A stretch of 64,000 bases of DNA from Rhizophagus clarus (GCA_015698045.1 BLAL01000218.1:930001-994000), one strand, 5' to 3'. Shown: positions 50,631 through 61,839, counted from the stretch's first letter. Notes: a model not told the origin generated them from the sequence alone. Program-made: numbers and translations.

Positions 50631-52564
50631 CGGTTACGTCAATTCGGATTCGGCTCTGCTGCCGTATATTTCGGCATTCTAAGAATCTAATTCGCGGAGA
50701 AGTATACTTATAAAATTAAAAATATATAAGTTTTATATGGAAACAGGTCTGAAAAATATTTTTGTCTTAATACACAATGTGTGATTTCTTAATAAAAATT
50801 TGTGTTATAGTGTCTTTAAATTACATCAATTGAAAATTTCATGATTTTTTAAGTTTTTACTTTAATTTTATCATTAATGTGCCATACAATTTTTAACAGT
50901 TACGCTTTATGGTTCAACAAACAAAATAAAAAAAAAATTATCAAATTTGGCTGAATATTTACCATGAAATCTTTTTTTAAAGTTGCCCAATTAGTCAAAA
51001 TTAGCTAACTCATTTTTTTCTGATGATTTTTTGGACGACTTATATTTTAATGGACAGATAACATGTAGTCTGTTGCTAATATACTTTGATATCTAATTTT
51101 TCACATCACAAGGGGTATATCCACAAATTTTCACATATTACAAACATTTACTCATTGTACAATAAATGGAAATGTTTTTCTGAAGACTTTTTTCATCCAC
51201 TATATATAGTAAAATAAAATAAGTTTCAAGTATTATATATAGTAAAATAAAATAAATTTCAGGTTGGAGACTGTAACTTAATTATATAAATGCAAAAATG
51301 ATTATTATAAAATTATACAATTATTGTACAATTATTATATAATAATTATATGCTAAATTAATCATACAATACAGATTTATAAACTGATTATTTTTATAAA
51401 ATTGTAAAATTGTATAGTAATTATTATACAATAATCATATACAAAATTTATTTATATACAAATCACATATAAAATTATATATTTTATTTAAATTATACAA
51501 AAATTATAATTTTTAATATATTAAAAAAATTTTTAATAATTATTTTTATTCAAAAACTGCAAAAATTATATGGTTTTTATATGAAGTTATATAAAAATCA
51601 TACATAAACCATAAGATATATATTGTATAATTTTTGATTTTTTATTAATAAATTCTTTAGTAATAATTATAAAACATAAAATTATATAATATTATAATAT
51701 AGTGATACTAATATATGCCAAAATATAATATATCAGAAATTAAATGTAATATTGTATTAATTATCATAATGCAAAATATCACAATTATAACATATTATAT
51801 AACTTTAACTTCTTATAATTAAAAAAAAAAATAAAATACAAATAATAGTTTAATTTATTTTACTATGATTCATATAGAAATAATTAGATTTTTTTTGATA
51901 ATTTAAACAATAATTATAATACTAATGATATATATAATAATAAATATATATAGTAATCATTATTATAGATACATATACTTTATAAGTTATTAATATAAAT
52001 TTGAATATTTTTCTTAATATTTGTAAAATCTAAATTATAGTTTTAAATTAGAGTTATAGTTTCAGATTATATATTGTTATGCTTAATTTTTATAATTTTT
52101 AAGTCATTATAAGATTGATTGCAATATTATAATCAATTATTATGATGCAGATATTATTACCACAGTCGTTTAGAAATAATAATTTATTTACAAGACTTAA
52201 AGTAAGTAGGCTGTAATATACATATAATTATAACAATATAATTTTAAGTTTATACAAAAATTTTTATTAATCATCAATTTTTTTAACTTTAAAATTTTTG
52301 TAATTATTATTAATCAATAATATATTATCTTTATATTATTTCACCTTGTCAATGAATTTTTTTGGTCTAACTATAACTTTAAAAATGATAGTTTATCTTT
52401 AATAACAAAAAAATTATTACTATAATTTTTTAAATATTAATACTAACTAATAATAATTATGTGATTAATCTCTTTTTTTGGTTAATCATAACTTTTTATA
52501 GTAAGAATATATTTTTATTATATTTAATAACTGTATTCACAACTGTTATTTTCCTAATATAGTA

Positions 52565-52604
52565 GGATACCACATATGATATAATTATATCATATGTAGT
52601 ATCC
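52565..52604. repeat. 40-bp near-perfect palindrome
   Basis: The arms GGATACCACATATGATATAA and TTATATCATATGTAGTATCC pair at all but one position with no loop. The DNA could extrude as a cruciform. Confidence 0.9.
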
Positions 52605-52611
52605 CACTTGC

Positions 52612-52905
52612 CCTAGATTATAGTATCACTTGTAATCTAAATATTACATATAATCTAAATATCACATATAATTTGAATACCACATATGATCTAAATAATA
52701 TGATTTAATTACTACATATAATCTAAATAATATAATCTAATTACCACATATAATTTACTATTTTACTTTTGCTTATACTAGCTCTTTTATGATTTAGCTA
52801 TGTCTTTAAGCATTTTCTGCTATTTGTGTTTTTTATATTAGTATGGTTTTATTACCACAATATAATCTAAATACCACATACATATAATCTAAATACCACG
52901 CTTTT
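52612..52905. repeat. Degenerate ~20-bp repeats (ATAATCTAAATACCACAT)
   Basis: Several head-to-tail copies of CACATATAATCTAAATA or close variants, then after a gap two more at 52858-52905. The same motif recurs at 61055-61112. Confidence 0.75.
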
Positions 52906-53524
52906 CTTCTTATTTCTAAGTCTTTTACATGTTAAATTCTTTAATAAAGTTGTTGACCCTTTGTAGCTGTTTAGATAGCTGGTTTTATGTTGAGAATGCT
53001 GACCTCCTGCACCTGATTGGATACTGGATTCTATATTGGAGTACTTACCCTTTTGTGCCTATTTGGTTGCCTTTCTAGATCCCAAAATGTAGTAAAAAAT
53101 ATCATGTCAGGTGGTGCAGTAGATCTGCGATTAATTCTGGTCAGCACTATACCATAATTTTGGCCAATCTTTTGGGCATATAATTTGAGGATCCAGTCTG
53201 GTGCCATGCTAGTGACCTAATAGTATCCTGGAACTATTGTGAGACTGTCATGGAACTGGCAGGGAATTACCATGGAAATGTTATGAAACTGATAGTTTGC
53301 CAGCTTGGATGCCAAATTATTATGTCTAAAGATCTGACCGAATTTATGTTTAAAGTTCTGGCTGAAATTATGGAGTGAATCTTGATTGCGCCTTACTGCG
53401 CCTACTGCACCGGTCATGTGATCCTATTATGGTACTAAACACCCTCACATAGTTACGAGCTAGTGACAGGAATGTTCTAGGAATGTTTCTAGAATCCAAT
53501 ATATACTACTGTATGCACTTATGC

Positions 53525-54694
53525 AGGACCCTAAACAATACATATATAGGTAACAAAAAAATTTGCTTATTTATCATATAAAATTTTTTTTTAAGTTATA
53601 TAGAATTTTGCTTATTAGAAAGCAAAAAATAAAAAAAGTCGTAATTATAGATGCGTAATAAGGAGTTAAAATTGTTAAAGTTATATATAGATTTTGCGTA
53701 GCAAGAGGTGATTTTCATACTACATATATAAGAAAAAATTTTAATTTCATTCGTACTTTTAAAAATTTTTTTAAAAAGATATTTTCTTTTTTCAATATAT
53801 TATTGATTTTATATACTTTAGTTTTCATAAAATTAAATATTATATTTATAAAAAAATACATTTTTTATAATAATATTCTTTTATTCTTGTTTTTTATTTA
53901 CTAAATTTAACTGCATGTAAAATAAATTTTAGTTGAATGAAATCACTTTTTATATTTAAGTAAAGCTGTTTAGCAATGTTAAAAGTACTCAGAACTTAAT
54001 TTTCTTAAGGTTAGGTATAATATTTATGAAGAAATTTGTATTTTTCAAATAGTACTAATTCCAAAATTTTTTTTTTTCTCTTTTGATTTCAGGACGTAAT
54101 TACATCACTTTGGTCAAATGAAATCACTTTTTTCCGCTTAAGTAAAGTTGTTCAGCAGGATTGAATCTACTTGCATAAAAATTTTAGGATGATTGGATTA
54201 ATATTCGTGAAATGCGACCAAAGTTTGTACTTTCAATTATTTATCGTTTATTTGATTTTTAATTTTAAAATGTAATTTTACTATTTTTGGTTAAATGAAA
54301 TCAACTTCTTGTGTTTAAGTAAATTGTTCAGAACGGTTGAAAATAATTGTGCTTTATTTTTTATAATTCTAGGTATAATATTTATTGAAAAGTTAGTATC
54401 CTTATAATAGTATTAATTTTTAAATTTTTAATATTTTTGGTATTTAAATTAAGTTATTTATCACATTAAAATTTATTTGTATTTTAATTTTTATAATAAA
54501 TTGTACTATAAATATAAATTTATAAGTTATTTATAAAAGTTTTTATATATGTCATAAAATGAATTGCTTAGCAATATAAAATTTTTGATGTTATAATAAA
54601 ATTTTGCTTAGCAGAGTTTAAAATAATTTGCTTATTGATCATAGTAAAAAATTTGGATTTTAATATGACCTATATATATATTGTTTGGGGTCCT
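53525..54694. mobile_element. AGGACCC-family element, 1170 bp
   Basis: The left end AGGACCCTAAACAATACATA and the complement of the right end AGGACCCCAAACAATATATA continue to match through ATAGGT (25 of 27). Flanks are ACTTATGC (53517-53524) and ACTTGTGC (54695-54702), a 7-of-8 TSD. The interior repeats a segment of about 170 bp several times: AATGAAATCACTTTT with AAGTAAAGYTGTT recurs at 53936, 54117 and 54294. No transposase. Confidence 0.88.
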
Positions 54695-54702
54695 ACTTGT
54701 GC

Positions 54703-55060
54703 TACATGTTTTTTGTATTCATATATTTCTGAAATCTTCCTAGCTCCAGTCTGGTAGTCCGTTGGTTAAAGAATTGAAGGTGCAATATGTATTATCTTGG
54801 CCTAATTCATTTGATTGCCAGAAGTGCACTATTTTGCAATCTAACTATTGTCTATTAGTTGCCAGTATATGTATGCCAATTTTGTGCTTATCCGAATAAG
54901 GATGCATTCATATTGTATTTCCAGTTGGTTAGGTATGATATGTATTATTTCAGCCTAGCCTATTTGATTGTTGGAAGTGCACCATCTCATAATCCAACTA
55001 TTGCCAGCATATTGGTAGGATGCTGTAAGCATTTTTAAGACCTGATTATAGTTAAAGTAA
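54703..55060. repeat. Direct repeat pair in non-coding DNA
   Basis: AGGTGCAATATGTATTATCT with GGCCTAATTCATTTGATTG (54778) recurs as AGGTATGATATGTATTATTT with AGCCTAGCCTATTTGATTG (54931), and both run on to AACTATTG. Unit about 80 bp, offset about 150 bp. Confidence 0.75.
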
Positions 55061-55079
55061 TATGTAAACATATTTATGA

Positions 55080-57015
55080 TATGAATTTCGTTCTAAAAAA
55101 ATCTGCTCTAGGTGTAGTAAGGCAGAAATTTTACTGGGTCACTTTCTAGGGCAGAGCTTATTATCTGGAAAAGTGTTCTTTTTTTGATTTATCTTGTTCT
55201 TGTATTATCTTCCCTAACTGCTCTAGGTATCCTAATAAAAAATAAAATTTTTGGAAAAAAAATTGAAATTTTTCTATGGTATCTTTTTGGTATATGCATC
55301 GATATGTTTATATATATATATATTATATATATGCTATATATATGCTCCTATACCAGGACCCCAGATAATTATAATAGAGGTCACATCCGCAGTACTAATT
55401 AAAAATCCAATGGAATATACATAAATTTTGCCATATAAATATACATTTTTATCATATGACCTTCTATTGTACTATAAATATCCACTTTTATCATATGACC
55501 TCATAGTAAATTTTAATGAAAAAAAAAATTTTGTATTAAAAATATGGATTAACCAGATTATATTATTTTTAAACTGAAATTAGCCAGAATTTCTCTATTA
55601 GATTTAATTTTATAATTTATAATTTTATAACTGCTATAATCTCTGCAGAATATGCATTACTTGTATTACTTTCAAAATTATTTTAATAAAAGACCAAATA
55701 ATTTTTTTAAAAGATTATATTTATGATTTACTATATAAAGTAATCCTTTGCTAATATTTAATTCTTTTTACATCACATTACTTCAGTTTTTTTATTGTTA
55801 GAATTCTTAAATAAAAGAATAATTGCTATAAAGACCTGCTTTTTAATAAAGATTACATCCCTAGTACGCATGCATTTTATAAAAATGAAAATAAAAGGCG
55901 TTAGTTATATTCTTAAACCAAATTGTTAAGAAAAACATCTCTCTTTTCAAATTTAAGCCAGAAAATTTGAATCAAATCCTACAAAATAGACAAAAAAGAA
56001 CATTAGTAATGTTCTCAAACAAAATTATTAAAGAACATCTTTCTCTTTATCACCCATTAAAGAAATTGCCCCTTTTAAATTTTACCTATTATTCTCTTTT
56101 CAAATTTATTTTCAAGTCAAAAGATCCCAATTTGTTTTTACAAAAATAAATAAAACAAAAAGAACATCAATAACGTTCTTAAAATAAAAAAAAAATAATA
56201 AGATTAGTAACTTACTCATTTCTATAGTTCAAGAAAATGAAAATCAAAATTTACCTAAAATAATTTGCAAATCTGCAATTACATAACTCTGTATTCTATA
56301 ATACTAACATTTTAACATATTTTGGCAATTTAAACCTGATGGCAAAACTAAATTTCAATCCAAACATATTTTAGCATATGCTGTATATTATTTTGTAATG
56401 CTGTAATAAAAAGCTACAAACTCCTGAAAAAAAAAGCAATTAGCTATTTCTTGCTTAAACAATTTAATATGTAAAAAAATAGAAAAATATCTTAAATTAG
56501 CATTAAATTTTTGATCTAGAAAAAAAATCAATGTACAATATCCATATTAATTTACAGCATTATAGTATAGCATTACAGCATTATAGTCAAAATATACACT
56601 TTATAATAAAGCATTACATATGACCTTAAATATTTATCCAAAATTATATACTTTTTTTACTGTGATCTAATTTAGTGATACTCTATTTTTGCATGTAACC
56701 TTTACTCAAAATACCCATTTTTTCATATGACCTTCCTGTTAAAAATGCAAAAAAATATACATTTTTTGCATATGACCTTTATTATAATTAACCGGGGTCC
56801 TCCTATACTTGTAGAAAAAAAAAATAAAAAGTAAAGAAGTCTAATTTTCTCTAGGTTAGCTAGGGTACCTAGGGCAAACCAATTAAGAAACCATTCTAGT
56901 GTTCTAATAAAGTTAATTTGCTATTTCGCTTTTGCCCTTTGAAAGTGACCCAGTAAATTTTACTAAACCATTTAGGGCAGATTTTTCTAAGACATTTAGT
57001 TTCTTCTTTTAATAA
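55080..57015. mobile_element. Large inverted-repeat element split by a MITE
   Basis: The left arm (about 55092-55230) contains TCTAAAAAAATCTGC, TTTTACTGGGTCACTTTCTA and CTCTAGGTATCCTA. The right arm (about 56850-57000) holds their reverse complements: GAAAGTGACCCAGTAAA, AGGGCAGATTTTTCTAAG and GGGTACCTAGGGCA. The AGGACCCC element at 55355-56801 sits in the loop. Exact outer ends and TSD were not resolved. Confidence 0.65.
55355..56801. mobile_element. AGGACCCC-family element, 1447 bp
   Basis: Left end AGGACCCCAGATAATTATAA, complement of right end AGGACCCCGGTTAATTATAA; both continue TA, then AGGTCA. Flanks are CCTATACC (55347-55354) and CCTATACT (56802-56809), a 7-of-8 TSD. Subterminal CATATGACCT motifs recur many times near both ends. 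Two GAAC-TTAGTAATGTTC palindromes are internal. No transposase. Confidence 0.87.
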
Positions 57016-57059
57016 TATGTTTCGAATGATACTTATCTACATGCAAATTATACATCCTG

Positions 57060-60000
57060 TGCTTTGATGCAGTGGGTTTCTCACACTGTTTGCAAGGCCT
57101 TTGCTATCACCTTTTTCAATGGATTTTGCATCCTTCTGGCCAATCACAAACCCGTCCACACACGTTCCCTTCATTAGAAAGATATTGGCAGATAAATTCG
57201 CCTCTCATTAGATATCTTTATCCTTTAGTAATTATATATAATTATTTTTTATTTAAACTTTTTTCCTAGGACAATATATCCCAAGTTTAGGATATAGTAC
57301 ACCTTTCAAAAGTTATCTAAAAAATAAGCCAATCTGACTTCTTCGAAGATGCTCCCATCGCTCTATATGAGTTTAAAACTTCTGGTGTAGGGGAATACCA
57401 TTATAAAATTTGGGATGATAGTCTTAGATCAAGACATTTTCTTGGTGCAGATCATGCAGATGGAATAGAAGCTATACTTTCAGAACGAGAAGACCATTCC
57501 TTACACGAATTTATTGATGGGGATGAACCACTTCATCCTTTCATAGATTTCAATCTGCCAGTAAAAACCTTAGATGCTATTACTTCCAAGCTCTCAGAAA
57601 TTCAGGCGAAAAATTTACTTTGCCATTTCTTTAGAGATGTTTCCCTAGAAATATTTTCAAAATGGGATAAAAATACTATGACTATTGCCGACAGTAGTGA
57701 TGAGAAAAAAACATTTTTCCATATCTTAACTTTTGGCATAAGACTTCCAAATATCACCCAGGCTGGAGTTTTTACCAAACATGTTTGCAAGAAACTTCCA
57801 GTGGAATTACAGGGAAAAGACATAATTGATAATATTGCAAAAAAGCAATCCTTTTTCTTGCGAATACTTAGATTACCCAAATATAAAAAAAAACAGACGA
57901 ATACATTCGTATGAAAAAAGCTATTCTCCCAAAAGATGGAACAATCTTTGACTTCATGATTCATCTGCCCAATGATGAATCAGAAATTGTAGAAAGTCCT
58001 CTCTTAGCTGTTTCTGAGTCAGAAATCAAAAGATATAATGATGATACAAATAGCGAAACCACTGAGGCTAAATTTGAACTAGTAGAGAAATTGTTCTGAG
58101 GGGCAAGCATTAAAGGATTTAACCTCTCATTTCCATCAGAACAATCTCCTAATATCTTTCTTCTAAAATGTATAAGTCCATCATATTATTCAATATGTGA
58201 TCGAGAGCATGATAATGAAAATGCCTACATTATATAAAATAAAAAATCCTATAGTTTTTGTTGCTACCGCGCAGACTAAGAAAGGTAACCCAGGACAATA
58301 AAGCTTGCTTTTAGCGAATCAGTTTTGACTTGGGAAAAAAACTTTCCAGCTCCAGTAAGATTAGAATGATCCAGAATTTCAAATCCCAATGATTACTTTG
58401 TATGGGATGATTTAATTGATATGTATATTTCAGGTAAGAAATTCTCCTGCACTGAAGTTTACGAAGCAATTCAAGCAACACTTACCTGTATTTAAATGAC
58501 ATCAAGATTATGGATACTCAAAATAGAGGATACGAATGGTGGATTTTATTTTGATATGGTATCAAAACTAGATCTTAATGATTATAAAATCAATATATTT
58601 AAGTATGAGAGTGAATCAATAAAGTTAAAATTGTTAATATCTCAAGCAGTTACCAAAGGTCTAATCCTTTACCACAATATTAATTTTCTGCCATATCCAC
58701 TAAATACTCCAGCTCCTAATACAAAGTTCTTTAATCTTTTCATAGGATTTTTAGCTAAGCCAGTGATGGAAATAACAAAGAAATTATGGATCTGATTCTC
58801 TGGCATGTAAAGAACGTAATCTGTAGTGGGAATGAAAGACTTGACGAATATATCTGGAACTGGTGAGCATATTTAGTGCAGAAACCAGAGATGAAATCCC
58901 AGACAATCTTGGTACTAAAATCTACATTACAACAGTATAGAAAAAATATTATTACTGACTTTATTGGTGATAAAGTATTGGGGTTATACCTCCATTTTGC
59001 AACTTTAGATTTGAAAAAAATTCTTGGATATTTTAATAGTGCCATTCAAGCTCGAAAGCTTATTACACTACCCTACAATAAATATTCGGATTTTACAAAT
59101 TTTACTTAGTAAAACATAGTAAAATTGATGATTTTCTGGTTGCATAAAAGTCTGTGGATTTTCAGTAAAATCCATCTGAAATTTTTTTATTTGAAAGCCA
59201 ATCAATTATAGCTTTTAAACATATAATCAGAAGTATTCTATCTTTAAAACACAAAAAAATGTTCATATATAAAGCAATAGACAAGATAATTTTATATGTA
59301 AAAATGCAAAAAAACATATAAAAAAATTGATACCTATGTTTTACAATGAGAACATTTTCTTATGTTTAAAAAAAACTCTTTTTTTGTTTCAATACTTTAA
59401 AACTACAGTTGATCGACTTCAAAATAAAAAAATTTCAGGCGGATTTTACTGAAAATCCGCCAACTTTTATGAATCCCGAAAATCATCAATTTTACTATGT
59501 TTTACTAAGTAAAATTTATAAAATCTGATTATTTATTGTAGGGTAGTGTATTATGAATGAAACTGGAATGTCTAGTGGGGAATGGCATAGATTTAACAGG
59601 TATCTCAAATCACTCATAACAGAATGAATGGTAGTTATAGAGCGTAAGGGTCTTGAAATTATACGAATAAATGATTATGCTGGGTATATGGTTACAAGCA
59701 ATCAGGATGCTCCACTCAAAATAGACATAGGTGATTCTCGTATAGTCTGTTTTGATATCTCTGCATGCTGTAGAGGTAATATAGCATATTTTGATCAGCT
59801 AGGAGAAATACTAGACCATCCTGATACACCAGGAGTAGTTATGACATACCTTCTTAGCCGTAATTTAACAAATTGAAGTTCAGGAAAAATTCCTGCAACT
59901 AAAATGAAGGAAGAAATAATGCGAGACCAACTCCCTAATCCTGTTTGATTTTTAATTAATTATATTGCATCTTGGGATGAGGGTGAGATAGTCAAGCCAA

Positions 60001-60800
60001 AGCACAAATCATTATATCAGACTTATCTTGAATGGTGTGGAGAGAATGGTGAAAATTATTTTCTGATAGTAATTTAGGAAAGAAGTTTGTGTTTTATGGA
60101 ATTGACAGAACTCGTTTACAGACAGATGGAAAAAGAGAGTATCATTACATTCTTGACCACTCCAAAATTATAGTTAAGCTCTGTGAATCTGGCCTAGGCG
60201 ATATGGAAGAATTTTCTGATATATCTCAATCTAACTTATACACAAACAAGACTACAGACATACCCGTATTCAATATGCCAGAAATAATTCCTCTAAAAAT
60301 AATTCTGTCTCAGCCAGAAGAGAATCTCCCTCCAAGAGATAAGAAAGCAGAACTCTCAATCACTTCAACATCTGGGATATCTGAGAGTTCTAAGACTTCT
60401 AAACATATCAAACCTAGCAATAAAAAAGCTTCTTCTACATTCCCGGCTTGACAATAGCGAAAAGAGCATCTCAGAAAATGAGCTATCGATCACGATGAAG
60501 ACCCTGATAAGTTTATGACTATCACAGAGAAAGATGTTGACCTATCCTAAGAATATTGAGATAGGATAATGGCAGATGCAGATATGATCGATTTTGTGAA
60601 AGAAAATAAAATAAACCTGAACGATTTATTTTACATGATTAGAAGAGAAAGGTTAATAAGCGAAGAAATATATCTCTGAGAGTATAAAGATGTGGGAAAG
60701 CCCTGGGAGTATGTTTACGATGATGAGAAATGGCAAAAAAATATAAGCATACTCCAGGAGAATGGTATGCTTTGGTAAAGAGTGAATAAAAATAGATTAA
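57060..60800 (+). pseudogene. Primase/SF3 helicase pseudogene, DNA-virus type
   Basis: Long coding-like text on the + strand split by frameshifts and stops. 57345-57914 reads EDAPIALYEFKTSG... through FIDGDEPLHPFIDFNLPVK (acidic, primase-like DFNLP) to a stop; a shift in an A run leads to KKAILPKDGTIFDFMI, ending at a TGA (58099). CISPSYYSICDREHDNE at 58170-58220 looks like a zinc-binding C-x6-C-H segment. A helicase part begins near 58780. Where a Walker A is expected the text is TLQQYRKNIITDF, lacking the glycines. Motif C (MVTSNQDAP) and DSRIVCFD, matching the sensor and arginine region of SF3 helicases, are intact at 59690-59760. The C-terminus continues to about 60770 with stops, several TGA where Trp or Arg is expected. 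Similar proteins occur in large DNA viruses and phages. A TIR element interrupts it at 59066. Confidence 0.7.
59066..59548. mobile_element. Long-TIR element, 483 bp, 5-bp TSD
   Basis: Inverted repeats of about 150 bp begin CACTACCCTACAATAAAT on both strands and stay about 85-90 percent alike. TATTA flanks both ends (59061-59065 and 59549-59553). Removing element and one TATTA restores the reading frame across the junction (KLI|MNET), which proves the insertion. Superfamily unknown; a 5-bp duplication with CACTA ends does not fit the common fungal groups neatly. No coding capacity. Confidence 0.92.
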
Positions 60801-61111
60801 TAAATATTAGTAGGGATAGGACTTTTGTTCTTTACAACTAGGCAATATATAATTCCAAATTATTATTATTTTTTTTGCTTATTCTATCAACCTACTATAT
60901 GAAAAACATATTCCGGCCAGAGCAGGTGGCCTTAAAGAGACCTCCCATAAGTTATATATTTTTTTCCTTTTCTCTAACCCTCCGATAGCTATCACCAACC
61001 ATGATATAGTGTAATGACAGAATATTTTTTTTGAATTGAACTTTATCCTACAATATATAATCTGAATATCACAGATAATCTAACTACCACATATATTCTA
61101 CATATCACATC
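60801..61111. other. Spacer between the two decayed ORFs
   Basis: Includes CGGCCAGAGCAGGTGGCC at 60913-60931 and, at 61055-61112, four copies of the ATAATCTRAATAYCACA repeat also seen at 52612. The repeat ends directly before the ATG of the next ORF. Confidence 0.6.
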
Positions 61112-61684
61112 ATGTTCACTATTACAACCAAGTTTGTTAAAGACTACAATCTTGTTAACACTAGTGAGGTGAATCTCGAAGAACTTAGCCGATATGCACT
61201 AGAAATACTTAAACTCTTGACAACTGGTGATCCACTGGTAGATAGAGAGAAAAAGCGCCAGGCTCATGATCATCTTTGAAAAGGGTATAAATATAGTAAA
61301 GAACAGGCATTTGCATTGATTCCTGACTAGAAAATTGGGCGACATATAAGTTAAGTACTGATTCTAGAGAGACTAGGATTAGAAGCTGAAGTAAATATAT
61401 CTCAAGTATCTGATAGTACTTGTTCTGAGGAGACTATTAAAGAAATGGCTCAGCATATTATCTGTGATAATCTTAGTGAAAGGGGTGTAAAAGCGGTATC
61501 TAGAATTTTAATTGAAACTGCCTCTAGTCCTATCTCTAGTTTGTCCTGTCTCTCTAGGTTTCGAAGAGAATTGGAGAGCTTCAATGCTCCAAAAAAAATA
61601 ATCTCTGCTACTTTGATTCTGGAGCAGGATCTATTGATTAATCATATTTCATTATATGTAATACACTTTGACAATATGGTATAA
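61112..61684 (+). pseudogene. Decayed ORF linked to the helicase gene
   Basis: From ATG 61112 one frame runs MFTITTKFVKDYNLVNTSE, LEELSRYALEILKLLTTGD, and on to KKIISATLILEQDLLINHI, with TGA after QAHDHL, TAG after ALIPD and TAA after GRHIS as the only breaks. The product would be a mostly helical protein of about 190 residues. Same strand as the helicase pseudogene and 300 bp downstream, in a similar state of decay, so the two may have moved together. No known domain recognised. The TGA and TAG are one step from TGG. Confidence 0.55.
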
Positions 61685-61839
61685 TAAATAAGCAATTAGT
61701 AAAAAAATAATTTTCTCTTTTTTATTTATTATTGCATCATAGGAGAATATGTGTAAAAAATACATGTGAAAATAAATTGGGAGTTTTGTGATATATGCTA
61801 TACTATATGATAACCGTGAAGACTCTTCTCACTTCTAGC

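Larger units (their letters stand above)
46032..50706 (+). mobile_element. Complete hAT transposon, 4675 bp, perfect 8-bp TSD
   Basis: The ends TATACTTTTCCGCGAATTA and, on the complement, TATACTTCTCCGCGAATTA differ at one of 19 positions. CTTATAAA flanks both ends (46024-46031 and 50707-50714). It encodes an uninterrupted transposase, and the long 3' part (48740-50700) holds three tandem-repeat blocks. Subterminal GTCTGTCAAAAT motifs occur on the right, and GTCTGTAAAAAT with CAGACGTAAT and TTGTCAAAAT on the left. All parts needed for mobility are visible. Confidence 0.95.
45965..51202. mobile_element. Tc1/mariner-like remnant, TA TSD, split by hAT
   Basis: Left end CAGTGGATGAAAAAAGTCTT and right end on the complement TAGTGGATGAAAAAAGTCTT; the match continues through CAGAA. 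TA lies on both sides (45963-45964 and 51203-51204). CAGTGG...AAAAGT ends and TA duplication are typical of Tc1/mariner. Without the hAT at 46032-50706 the element would be about 560 bp and has no transposase frame, so it was already non-autonomous. It landed in a 33-bp tandem repeat, whose copies remain on both sides (45925-45962 and 51203-51262). Confidence 0.85.
51265..53516. other. AT-rich DNA, then a GC-richer non-coding block
   Basis: 51265-52560 is almost pure A/T without genes. 52565-52905 has a long palindrome and a 20-bp repeat. 52980-53516 is GC-richer, with scattered TTCTGG motifs and repeated TGGAACT/ATGGAA phrases (53225-53300). The minus-strand frame at 53217-53417 is not recognisable. 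It may be an old retroelement piece. Confidence 0.5.
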
